DNA from: Pseudomonadota bacterium
GTDB taxonomy: Bacteria > Pseudomonadota > Alphaproteobacteria > Rhizobiales > Beijerinckiaceae
DNA length: 13,706 bases
Reading direction: 5' to 3'
Assembly (NCBI GenBank): GCA_023386115.1
Contig: JAEWKL010000261.1
Coordinates: 1-13,706 of the forward strand
Numbering within the stretch: position 1 is the stretch's first letter; every line of letters begins with the position of its first letter. The notes beneath the pieces were generated by a model, which worked only from the letters and a program-made list of their open reading frames with translations, did not search any database and was not told the origin of the DNA. This document shows, piece by piece, positions 5,867 to 13,052 of this stretch. Both the position numbers and the translations under genes were made by a program.

Positions 5867-6832
5867 GTGGGCAAGAATACAGCAGGCAGTAATCCGGAAG
5901 GCAGGAATCCGGAAGGCTGCGTCCTGGTCGGGGCACCGGTGCAGTCGGGGACGAACCGGCTCGGCTGCGACATGGGGCCGAGCGCCTACCGGGCGGCGGG
6001 CCTGCTCGAGGCGATCCGCGATCTCGGCCTCCCGGCCGAGGATGCGGGCGCGATCGCGCCCTTGCCTTTCGCAGCTCCCCCGCACCCGAACCGGGCGATC
6101 CATCACCTTGCCGAGACGGCGGGCTGGACCCTGGCGCTCACCGAGGCCGCCTTCCGGCACAGTGCCGAGGCGCGCCCGATCTTCCTCGGCGGCGACCACA
6201 GCCTCTCGGCCGGCACCGTGGCGGGCATGGCGAGGCGGGCCGAGGCCGAGGGACGGCCGCTCTTCCTGCTCTGGCTCGATGCGCATGCCGACCTTCACAC
6301 CCTCGACACGACGACGAGCGGCAACCTGCACGGCGTGCCGCTCGCCTACCTCACCGGGCGGCCGGGCTTCGAGGGCTATTTCCCGCCGCTGACAGCCGCG
6401 CTCGATCCGGCTCGGATCTGCATGTTCGGCCTGCGCAGCGTCGATCCGGCGGAGCGCGGGGCGCTCGCCGAGAGCGGCGCCCGGGTGCACGACATGCGCG
6501 ACATCGACGAGAACGGCGTCGTCGCTCCCTTGCGCGGCTTCCTGCGCGAGGTGACGGCGGCGGACGGCCTGCTCCATGTCAGCCTCGACGTCGATTTCCT
6601 CGATCCGGGCATCGCGCCGGGGGTCGGCACGACGGTGCCGGGCGGGGCCACCTTCCGGGAGGCCCACCTGATCATGGAGCTGCTCCACGATTCCGGCCTG
6701 GTGCGCAGCCTCGACCTCGTGGAGCTGAATCCCTTCCTCGACGAGCGCGGCCGCACCGCCCTCCTGATGACCGACCTCGCCGCCAGCCTGCTGGGCCGCC
6801 GCATCCTCGACCGACCGACACGGAGCTTCTAG
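5867..6832 (+). CDS. rocF: Arginase
   Basis: Arginase hydrolyses L-arginine to L-ornithine and urea in the cytosol using two Mn(II). From GTG 5867 the protein has 321 residues. The ureohydrolase signatures are complete: GGDHSLSAG (109-116, H111), LDAHADLHT (137-145, D138, H140, D142), SGNLHGVPLA (151-160) and SLDVDFLDP (239-247, D241, D243), followed by PGVGTTVPGGATFREAH. The order and the SGN-HG-P motif favour arginase over agmatinase. The start is uncertain. GTG at 5864 or 5867 follows GGAG with 7-10 base spacing; TTG 5834 would add 11 residues. Residues before CVLVGAP are non-conserved and contain an in-frame NPEG repeat, so the true start could be within or near it. The stop codon touches the next ATG, giving translational coupling with ornithine cyclodeaminase. 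Confidence 0.92.
   Translation: MGKNTAGSNPEGRNPEGCVLVGAPVQSGTNRLGCDMGPSAYRAAGLLEAIRDLGLPAEDAGAIAPLPFAAPPHPNRAIHHLAETAGWTLALTEAAFRHSAEARPIFLGGDHSLSAGTVAGMARRAEAEGRPLFLLWLDAHADLHTLDTTTSGNLHGVPLAYLTGRPGFEGYFPPLTAALDPARICMFGLRSVDPAERGALAESGARVHDMRDIDENGVVAPLRGFLREVTAADGLLHVSLDVDFLDPGIAPGVGTTVPGGATFREAHLIMELLHDSGLVRSLDLVELNPFLDERGRTALLMTDLAASLLGRRILDRPTRSF
5886..5915. repeat. 15-bp tandem duplication at the arginase N-terminus
   Basis: GCAGTAATCCGGAAG (5886-5900) is followed at once by GCAGGAATCCGGAAG (5901-5915), identical at 14 of 15 bases. If translated it encodes a five-residue repeat around NPEG, immediately before the first conserved arginase strand. The unit length is a multiple of three, so frame is kept. 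Confidence 0.75.
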
Positions 6833-7885
6833 ATGCCGGCCCTCAACGTCGTCCCCTTCGTCAGCGTCGACAACATGATGCGCCTCGTCCACGCGGTCGG
6901 GATCGAGGCGATGCTGGCTCGTCTCGCCGCCGCCATCGCGGAGGATTTTTCGCGGTGGGACGCCTTCCACAAGACGCCCCGGATCGCCGCCCACAGCCCT
7001 GACGGGGTGATCGAGCTGATGCCGACGAGCGACGGCCACACCTACGGCTTCAAATACGTCAACGGCCATCCGAAGAACGCCGCCGGCGGGCGCCAGACCG
7101 TCACGGCCTTCGGGGTGCTGGCGGATGTCGGCAACGGCTATCCGGTGCTCATCACCGAGATGACCCTGCTCACGGCACTCCGCACCGCCGCCACCTCGGC
7201 GCTGGCCGCGAAAGCCCTCGCGCGGCCGGACGCGCGCACCATGGCGCTGATCGGCAACGGCGCCCAGGCCGAGTTCCAGGCCCTGGCCTTCCGGGCGCTG
7301 CTCGGGGTCGATGCCTTCCGCCTCCACGACATCGACCCGGCGGCGACCGGCAAATGCCTGCGCAATCTCGGGCGCTTCGGCTTCGCCCTCGACGCTTGCG
7401 CCAGCACCGCGGAGGCCGTGCGCGGCGCCGACATCGTCACCACCGTGACGGCGGACAAGCGCAACGCCGTGATCCTCGGCGACAACCTGGTCGGGGAGGG
7501 GATGCACATCAACGCGGTCGGAGGCGACTGCCCGGGCAAGACCGAGCTGGCGCCGGGCGTCCTGCGCCGCGCCGCCCTCTTCGTCGAGTACGAGCCGCAG
7601 ACCCGCATCGAAGGCGAGATACAGCAGCTGGCACCGGATCATCCGGTGACCGAGCTGTGGCGGGTCCTCGCCGGGTCGGCGCCCGGCCGCACGGAGTCGC
7701 GCCAGATCACGGTCTTCGACTCCGTGGGTTTCGCGATCGAGGATTTTTCCGCCCTGCGCACCGTGCGCGACCTCCTGGCTGAGCATCCCTACTACGAGGA
7801 TCTCGACCTGCTGGCCGATCCGGACGATCCGCGCGACCTCTTCGGCATGCTGATGCGCGCAGGCCCGCCGCGCCTCGTCGCCTGA
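6833..7885 (+). CDS. ocd: Ornithine cyclodeaminase
   Basis: This 350-residue NAD+-dependent enzyme converts L-ornithine to L-proline and ammonia, completing an arginine-to-proline route with the preceding arginase. Family features include the substrate-side NGHPKNAAGGRQT segment (78-89), R117 in LLTALRTAATSALA, the Rossmann motif IGNGAQAEFQ (140-149) with an acidic HDID strand end (165-168), and AVGGDCPGKTEL (228-239), where D232 corresponds to the catalytic Asp. Length and C-terminal FDSVGFAIEDFSALRTV match the ornithine cyclodeaminase branch rather than alanine dehydrogenase or mu-crystallin. The ATG directly follows the arginase TAG with no gap; GGAG seven bases upstream lies inside the arginase gene. 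No convincing terminator follows; a 6-bp GCAGGG/CCCTGC pairing (7894-7923) is the only candidate. Confidence 0.94.
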   Translation: MPALNVVPFVSVDNMMRLVHAVGIEAMLARLAAAIAEDFSRWDAFHKTPRIAAHSPDGVIELMPTSDGHTYGFKYVNGHPKNAAGGRQTVTAFGVLADVGNGYPVLITEMTLLTALRTAATSALAAKALARPDARTMALIGNGAQAEFQALAFRALLGVDAFRLHDIDPAATGKCLRNLGRFGFALDACASTAEAVRGADIVTTVTADKRNAVILGDNLVGEGMHINAVGGDCPGKTELAPGVLRRAALFVEYEPQTRIEGEIQQLAPDHPVTELWRVLAGSAPGRTESRQITVFDSVGFAIEDFSALRTVRDLLAEHPYYEDLDLLADPDDPRDLFGMLMRAGPPRLVA

Positions 7886-8380
7886 ACCAGGGGGCAGGGC
7901 ATCGTCGCGCCGCGAATCCCTGCTTCCGGCGATCTGTCACCGCGCATCCCTGAACTTGCTCTGTCTTGCGCGCGAGGTGAGCCGCAACGTCGCCTTGGCA
8001 AGATCCGACGGCCGGCATCGCGTCCGGCGCCGGCCACGGTCCCGCGCGAATGATGTCGCCGGGACAGCAAAATCGTTCCTGGACGCGGCATCCCTGAGTC
8101 AAGACACCCTCCCGGAGCATCGATCCGCAATCGCGCCGTCCTACTGCCGTCTCCGGCGAGACCTCGCGGGCCTGCCATGCACAGGCCTTCCCCTGCGAAA
8201 CTACCTACGCATTTTTCATTGCCGCAGCGTAAGTTCTTGCCGTCGATGCACTTTCTGAGTTGGTATTGATTAACGAATCCTAAAGCGCTCGACTGCACGT
8301 CTCGACACGTTTCGGGACATCTGGCATCTCAAGACTGTCAGCGGGACACGAGACCGGTCCCGGACTTGAGGATAGCCCCG
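7886..8380. other. 495-base gene-free region upstream of the peptide export cluster
   Basis: No frame here has coding character on either strand. The short open frames seen are rich in Arg/Ser and unlike neighbouring codon use. The left part is GC-rich with three scattered ATCCCTG words (near 7916, 7941 and 8090). The stretch from about 8205 to 8285 is clearly AT-richer (ATTTTTCATT, TTGGTATTGATTAACGAATC), which suggests the promoter of the downstream cluster, though I could not fit a good -35/-10 pair. The leader before the peptide gene would be about 100 bases. No riboswitch fold was recognised. Confidence 0.6.
8169..8187. promoter_or_regulatory. Dyad upstream of the peptide cluster (candidate operator)
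   Basis: GGCCTG (8169-8174) and CAGGCC (8182-8187) form a perfect 6-bp inverted repeat with a seven-base spacer CCATGCA, just before the AT-rich promoter-like stretch. The core CCTG-N7-CAGG recalls LuxR-type boxes, but the spacing differs from the usual N10, so that assignment is not made. No regulator gene lies nearby. Confidence 0.3.
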
Positions 8381-8521
8381 ATGAAAAGCCTCGACCTGAA
8401 GACCCTTGGCACCATCGCCGGCGGCTGCTGCACGCCCTGCGCCCCGGCCTGCCCGCCGGCTCCCCCGTGCCTTCCGCCGGCCCCGACCTGCGGCAGCGCC
8501 AAGTCCAAGAAGCACTGCTGA
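8381..8521 (+). CDS. Cys/Pro-rich peptide precursor with double-glycine leader
   Basis: This 46-codon gene encodes a leader MKSLDLKTLGTIAGG and a core starting CCTPCAPACPPAPPC, then LPPAPTCGSAKSKKHC. The leader fits the double-glycine type cut by C39 peptidases: Leu at -12, Leu at -7, Ile at -4, Gly-Gly at -2/-1, with Asp at -11 and Thr at -8 where Ser and Glu are usual. The predicted 31-residue core has seven Cys (16, 17, 20, 24, 30, 37, 46), nine Pro, three Lys, no acidic residue, and two similar Cys-to-Cys loops, CPPAPPC and CLPPAPTC. TTGAGGAT seven bases before the ATG is a good ribosome-binding site. It heads a co-directional cluster with an acyltransferase-like gene, a membrane fusion protein and a C39-peptidase ABC exporter, which strongly supports an exported peptide. 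Bacteriocin, signal or metal-binding roles are all possible. I recognise no named family; methanobactin is unlikely, as MbnB/MbnC are absent. Confidence 0.78.
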   Translation: MKSLDLKTLGTIAGGCCTPCAPACPPAPPCLPPAPTCGSAKSKKHC

Positions 8522-8572
8522 GGCGCTGATCGCGGATCCGGGCGGGGCCGTTGCCGAGAGGACGGAGATCTG

Positions 8573-9517
8573 ATGAGGGCGGTCCCACACATCCCCTGGA
8601 TCTACGCGCGCCTTGCAAACCTGCCGCTGGCTTGGCGCCGGCGCGCCCTGCGCATCCTCGTGACGGGCCGCCGCCTCCTCGGCCGGACCGACGGAACCAG
8701 CTTCGCGGCGACCTTCGAGAGCGTCCTGCGCCTGCCGCGCCGCGAGGCGTTGCGCCTCTCGCGCGAGGCCGTCCTCCACGACGTCGCCTCCGAGATCGAG
8801 TGGTGCGCCCTGCACACGCGCCCGATCGCGGCGATCCAGCGCGACGTCGCCCGGGTGCAGGTCACCGACCCGGCGGTGATGGAGCGCGTCGCCGCCATCG
8901 GCCGGCCGGTGATCCTGGCCCCGCTCCACATGGGCGCCTACGTGCTCGGCCTCGCGGCGCTGATGGTGCGCTACTTCCCGGGCCGGCCGATGCTGGTCCT
9001 GCGCCAGCGCGACGATATGGCGATGGAGACGGAAGTGATCGAGCGCCTGCGCGAGGTCGACGTCGACGTGCGCTTCCTGACCGTGAGCGAGCGGGCCGGC
9101 TTCCTGTCCGCGGTGCGCTTCGGCCAGAAGGGTGCGGTGATCGTGGTGTTCTGCGACCTCGACCCGTCCTACGGCGCGCCGGCCGAGATGCCGATGTTCG
9201 GGCTGCCCTTCCGCTTCGCCTTCGGCACCGACACCCTGGCGCGGCTCACCGGCGCGACGGTGGTGCCGATCGCCACCACCATGGACGATCACGGCGACAC
9301 GGTCGGCCTCGGCCAGCCCTTCGAGGTGCGGGGCAGCGCGCCCGAGGAGCGGGCTCACGTGGCCGGGATCATGCGCCGGCACATCCAGGCCGCCATCTCG
9401 GGCCGGCCGGAGCAGTGGCACCTCTGGCCGATGCTCGCCGAATATTTACCTTCCTCTGCGACGGTGCAGGACAACTCTCCGGCAGGCGGAGAGGCGCCGC
9501 GCGACCTGGCGGCGTAA
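8573..9517 (+). CDS. LpxL/HtrB-like acyltransferase-family protein with altered catalytic motif
   Basis: This 314-residue protein resembles the lipid A acyltransferase (LpxL/HtrB, LPLAT) family, whose members move acyl chains onto lipids at the inner membrane. Supporting segments are GRPVILAPLHMGAYVLGLAA (110-129), aligning with the family GRGVILxxxHxGNWELA block; FCDLDPSYG and FGLPFRFAFGTDTLARLTGA with VVPI (block III/IV region); and the terminal PEQWHLWPML. In the HX4D/E motif the His is kept (H119), but the acidic residue is replaced by Val (V124). No strong N-terminal membrane anchor is seen; the N-terminus is basic (WRRRALRILVTGRR). ATG 8573 has GGAG five bases upstream. It lies 51 bases behind the peptide gene and 21 bases before the fusion-protein gene, so it probably modifies the peptide or the producer's envelope. 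It may be catalytically altered. Confidence 0.78.
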   Translation: MRAVPHIPWIYARLANLPLAWRRRALRILVTGRRLLGRTDGTSFAATFESVLRLPRREALRLSREAVLHDVASEIEWCALHTRPIAAIQRDVARVQVTDPAVMERVAAIGRPVILAPLHMGAYVLGLAALMVRYFPGRPMLVLRQRDDMAMETEVIERLREVDVDVRFLTVSERAGFLSAVRFGQKGAVIVVFCDLDPSYGAPAEMPMFGLPFRFAFGTDTLARLTGATVVPIATTMDDHGDTVGLGQPFEVRGSAPEERAHVAGIMRRHIQAAISGRPEQWHLWPMLAEYLPSSATVQDNSPAGGEAPRDLAA

Positions 9518-9538
9518 GGCCTCGCGAGCGGATGGTCG

Positions 9539-10816
9539 ATGAGCGAACCCGCGGCGCCTCCCTCCGCGGAGGCCAGCTTCAAGCGCCGGCAGCTCAGCGG
9601 CACCGTCCACCTCCAGCACGATCGCGGCAGCGTCTGGATGGCGTGGCTCTTCGGCGCCCTCATCGTGGTGATCGTGGCCGGCCTCTTTCTCGGCCGCCTC
9701 GCCCGCTCCGAAGCGGTGCGCGGCTACGTCTCGGCGGCCTCGGGCCTCACCCGCCTCGACGCCCAGGCCGCCGGCATCGTCCGGGAGATCGCCGTCAAGC
9801 AGGGTGACGCCGTCACCCGCGGCCAGCGGCTGATGCAGGTGCACTTGCGCGAGCAGACCACGGGGGGCGTCTCGACCGTCGGCGCCACGCTCCGCAGCCT
9901 GCAGGAGCGGCGCACCGGCCTCTCGGCCGAGCAGGCGCGCCTCTCGGCCTACCTCGACTCGACCCGCGGCGACCGCGACGAGACCGAGCGCAACGTCGCG
10001 GCGGTCTTGCGCGCCCTCGACGAGCAGGAGCGCACCCTGAAGGAGGGTCTGCGCCAGCAGGAGGAGATGGTCGCCCGCGTCGAGGCCTATCTGCGCCAAG
10101 GCTACGCCACCCGCGAGACCCTCAACGGCCAGCGCCGCGCCGCCCTCGACTATGCCCGCCAGATTGCCGAATTGCGCGCCCGCCGGGCCGAGCTGCGCCA
10201 GGGCACCTCCGAGCGCCTGCGGGCCCAACGCACCGGCGATACCGAGAAGGCGGCGCAGCTCGCCTCGATCCGCAACGAGTTGAGCACCGTCGAGGCGCAG
10301 ATCACGTCCCTCGGGGCCCAGTCGCGCATCGACGTGGTAGCGCCGACCGACGGGGAGGTCGCCGGGCTCTACGTCCAGCCCGGCGATTCGGTGGCCGCCG
10401 ACCAGGTGGTGGCGATCCTCGGCGACACACGGGCCGATCCGCTGATCGTGCTCGAAGTGCCGGCTCGCGCCATCGGCCTCGCCAAGGTCGGCCAGGAGGT
10501 GGTGCTGAAATACGACGCCTTCCCGTTCAAGACCTTCGGCATCGCCAAGGGCACGATCACGGTCATCTCCGGCACCCCCTTGCGCAACCCGATGCTGGCC
10601 TCGGCGGAAGAAGGCGGGGGCGATGCGGCGGCCGCGGCGGCGCGCCAATCCGTCTACCGGGTCGAAGTGCGGCCCGGCTCGCGCACCATGCGCGCCTACG
10701 GGACCGACGAGCCGATCCGTATCGGCTCGACGCTCTCGGCCGACATCGTGGTCGAGCGGCGGCGGCTGATCGACTGGATGCTCGATCCGATCCGGGCGAT
10801 GCGCGGCAGGGGATGA
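9539..10816 (+). CDS. HlyD/CvaA/RaxA-type membrane fusion protein
   Basis: This 425-residue periplasmic adaptor of a type I secretion system links the inner-membrane ABC exporter to an outer-membrane channel. It has a short cytosolic N-terminus, one membrane helix (about 32-52, VWMAWLFGALIVVIVAGLFL) and a lipoyl half-motif (AQAAGIVREIAVKQGDAVTR, 75-94). A long Arg/Glu/Gln-rich coiled coil follows (about 112-262), then the second lipoyl half (VVAPTDGEVAGLYVQPGDSV, 266-285) and a beta-barrel region. Such proteins accompany CvaB/RaxB-type exporters in colicin V-like microcin and RaxX systems. ATG 9539 follows GCGGAT closely. The gene ends four bases before the exporter ATG, so the two are surely co-translated. 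No TolC-like gene is in the window; a housekeeping TolC would have to complete the channel. Confidence 0.9.
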   Translation: MSEPAAPPSAEASFKRRQLSGTVHLQHDRGSVWMAWLFGALIVVIVAGLFLGRLARSEAVRGYVSAASGLTRLDAQAAGIVREIAVKQGDAVTRGQRLMQVHLREQTTGGVSTVGATLRSLQERRTGLSAEQARLSAYLDSTRGDRDETERNVAAVLRALDEQERTLKEGLRQQEEMVARVEAYLRQGYATRETLNGQRRAALDYARQIAELRARRAELRQGTSERLRAQRTGDTEKAAQLASIRNELSTVEAQITSLGAQSRIDVVAPTDGEVAGLYVQPGDSVAADQVVAILGDTRADPLIVLEVPARAIGLAKVGQEVVLKYDAFPFKTFGIAKGTITVISGTPLRNPMLASAEEGGGDAAAAAARQSVYRVEVRPGSRTMRAYGTDEPIRIGSTLSADIVVERRRLIDWMLDPIRAMRGRG

Positions 10817-10820
10817 TGCG

Positions 10821-12971
10821 ATGACCGATTGGCTCAAGCGCGCGCTCAGCAGGCGGCGGGTGCGCTCGATCCTGCAGAACGAGGCCAACGAGTGCGGGCT
10901 CGCGGCCCTCGCAATGGTGGCGAACTACCATCGCCACGACATCGATCTCGCCTATCTGCGGGCGTTGTTTCCGCTGTCGCGCAACGGCATGACGCTCGCC
11001 AGCATCGTGGCGCTCGCCGACAGCCTGGACCTCGACGCCAGCGGCTACGCCCTCGACGGGGTGACCGAGCTGGAGCAGGTGGCGTTGCCGGCGATCCTGC
11101 ACTGGCGCGGCAACCATTTCGTGGTGCTGGAGACGATGTCTCGCGGGCGCTACCACGTCCACGATCCCGAATTCGGCCTGCGGATCTACGAGCGCGCCGA
11201 CATGGAGCGGTTGTTCGGCGGCGTCGTGCTCGAATTCGCGCCCCGGATGGATTTCCGGGCGATCAGGGTCGGCGACCGGCTCAAGCTGCTCGACATCCTG
11301 CGCAGCGCCCGGGGCTTGAGCGACACGGTGTGGCAGATCACGCTGGTCTCGGTGGCGATCTCGTTGCTCGGCCTCACCACCCCGGTGCTGCTCCAGATCG
11401 CGCTGGACGTGGTGATCCCGCAGGTCGATCTCGACCTGATGCAGATGCTGGCTGCCGGCCTGGTCCTGATGATGCTGTTCGAGGCTTTCGGGCAATGGCT
11501 GCGCGGCTATATCGGCTTGCGCGCCTCGACGCTGCTGCAGCTCCAGTTCACCCGCAACGTCGTCGGCCACGCGCTGCGCCTGCCGCTGAGCTACTTCGAG
11601 TTGCGCCATCCGGGCGACTTCGTCACCCGGATCCAGTCGATCGACACGATCCGCACCTTCATGGTCGGTGGTCTGGTCACGTCGTTCGCCGATATCGGCA
11701 CGGCGTTCCTGCTCGTCGGGCTGATGGTCTATTACTCGCCCGTCATGGCGTCGATCACGCTGGCGACGCTCGCCGCCGTGCTGGCGATGCGCTTCGTCAC
11801 CTTCCCGACCCTCGACCGCGCCACCGCCGGCTCGCTGGAGGCCCGCTCGCAGGAGCAGGCGAGCCTGATCGACGGGTTGCAGCGCATCGGCAGCCTGAAG
11901 GCCCACAACAGCACCGAGCTCTTCGCCATGACCTGGTTCGAGAGCTTCGCGCGCTTCGCCCATCTCGACTTCCGGGCGAAGAAGGCCGGGCTCGACGCCG
12001 AGTTCCTGATGCACGTCGTCATCGCGGTGAGCACCGTGGCGACGCTCTATCTCGGCATCACCGGCGTCATCAAGAACACGCTGACGATCGGCACGCTCTA
12101 CGCCTTCATCGCGTTGCGCACCGACTTCTTCGACCGCGTCAACCACCTGACCTCGAGCCTGCTCCAGCTCGCCGCCCTGAAGGTCCACGTCGCCCGCCTC
12201 GACGACGTGATCGGCCAGGCGCCGGAGGAGGGCCTGCACGAGGCGATGGTTCACCGGGCGATCCGCAAGGAGGTCCGGATCGAGGACGTCACGATCCGGT
12301 TCGGCCGCGGCGAGGAGCCGATCCTGACGGGGGCCTCCCTCGCCATCGATGTCGGCCGCTGCGAGACGATCGCGATCGTCGGCGCCTCGGGCTCGGGCAA
12401 GTCGTCGCTGATGCGGATCTTGGCGAGCCTCACCGAGCCCGCCGCCGGCTCGGTCACGGTCAACGGCGCGCCACTGAGCCAGTTCGGCAAGCGCGAGTAC
12501 CGGGCCAATCTCGGGGTCGTCTTCGCCGATGACGGGCTCTTCGCCGGCACGGTGGCCGACAACCTGTCGCTGTTCGATCCCGCCGTGTCCCACGCCGAGA
12601 TGGAGGCGGCCCTGGTCCGGGTCTCCTTGCGCGAGGAGATCGAGCGGTTGCCGCAGGGCTACGCCACCCACGTCTCGGAGGAGGGCAGCGTGCTCTCCAC
12701 CGGCCAGCGCCGCCGCCTGCTGCTCGCCCGCGCGATCTGCCGCCGGCCGCGGCTGATGCTCCTCGACGAGGTGACGGCGAATCTCGACCCGGCGACGGAG
12801 GTCGCCCTCGTCGAGAGCCTGAAGGGCGTGCGGGCCGCCAAGGTGTTCATCACCCATTCCGAGCGCCTGCTCGACCAGGTCGACCGGGTCTTCCGGATCG
12901 AGAACGGGCGGCTGACGGAAGATTCGCGGCCGCCGGAGAAGCCCGGGGCGCCGGTGCCGGAGGCGGCGTGA
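10821..12971 (+). CDS. Peptidase C39-containing ABC exporter (CvaB/RaxB-like)
   Basis: This 716-residue protein should cut the leader after Gly-Gly in the cytosol and export the core using ATP. The N-terminal C39 peptidase (about 1-140) keeps the oxyanion Gln Q19, catalytic C25 (QNEANECGLAALAM), H99 (HWRGNHFVVLE) and D115 (VHDPEFG). The transmembrane domain spans about 168-450. The nucleotide-binding domain (about 484-700) has Walker A GASGSGKSS (521-529), Walker B LMLLDE (E650), D-loop NLDP and H-loop H679. Two motifs are unusual: the Q-loop reads VVFADDGLF, with Ala where Gln is expected, and the signature reads LSTGQRRR rather than LSGGQ. The tail after 700 is Pro-rich. It is coupled to the HlyD-type gene (AGGGGA ribosome-binding site, four-base gap) and is the last gene of the cluster. 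Confidence 0.93.
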   Translation: MTDWLKRALSRRRVRSILQNEANECGLAALAMVANYHRHDIDLAYLRALFPLSRNGMTLASIVALADSLDLDASGYALDGVTELEQVALPAILHWRGNHFVVLETMSRGRYHVHDPEFGLRIYERADMERLFGGVVLEFAPRMDFRAIRVGDRLKLLDILRSARGLSDTVWQITLVSVAISLLGLTTPVLLQIALDVVIPQVDLDLMQMLAAGLVLMMLFEAFGQWLRGYIGLRASTLLQLQFTRNVVGHALRLPLSYFELRHPGDFVTRIQSIDTIRTFMVGGLVTSFADIGTAFLLVGLMVYYSPVMASITLATLAAVLAMRFVTFPTLDRATAGSLEARSQEQASLIDGLQRIGSLKAHNSTELFAMTWFESFARFAHLDFRAKKAGLDAEFLMHVVIAVSTVATLYLGITGVIKNTLTIGTLYAFIALRTDFFDRVNHLTSSLLQLAALKVHVARLDDVIGQAPEEGLHEAMVHRAIRKEVRIEDVTIRFGRGEEPILTGASLAIDVGRCETIAIVGASGSGKSSLMRILASLTEPAAGSVTVNGAPLSQFGKREYRANLGVVFADDGLFAGTVADNLSLFDPAVSHAEMEAALVRVSLREEIERLPQGYATHVSEEGSVLSTGQRRRLLLARAICRRPRLMLLDEVTANLDPATEVALVESLKGVRAAKVFITHSERLLDQVDRVFRIENGRLTEDSRPPEKPGAPVPEAA

Positions 12972-13009
12972 GGGGGTTGGGGGCCACTCCTCGGCAAGAT
13001 ATGAGCGGC

Positions 13010-13029
13010 GCACTGTTAAAGTGCTTTTC
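13010..13029 (+). terminator. Weak intrinsic terminator after the export cluster
   Basis: GCACT (13010-13014) pairs with AGTGC (13020-13024) around GTTAA, followed by TTTTC. The stem is only 5 bp, but the T-run and position 39 bases past the exporter stop are right. The larger palindrome at 13053-13201 may reinforce termination. Confidence 0.4.
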
Positions 13030-13052
13030 TCGACGGAGCTGCCACACTCAGG

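Noticed and set aside
8169..8187. lux-type quorum-sensing box
   Set aside because: The spacer is 7 rather than about 10 bases, and no LuxR/LuxI gene is in the window; kept only as an unassigned dyad.
7956..8258. Possible 100-residue plus-strand gene between ornithine cyclodeaminase and the peptide gene
   Set aside because: Arg/Ser-rich composition, no GC3 bias like the neighbours, no ribosome-binding site and no recognisable domain.
8381..8521. Methanobactin precursor (core contains CGS and many Cys)
   Set aside because: No MbnB/MbnC-type oxazolone-forming genes nearby, the Cys pattern differs, and a C39 double-glycine export system fits better.
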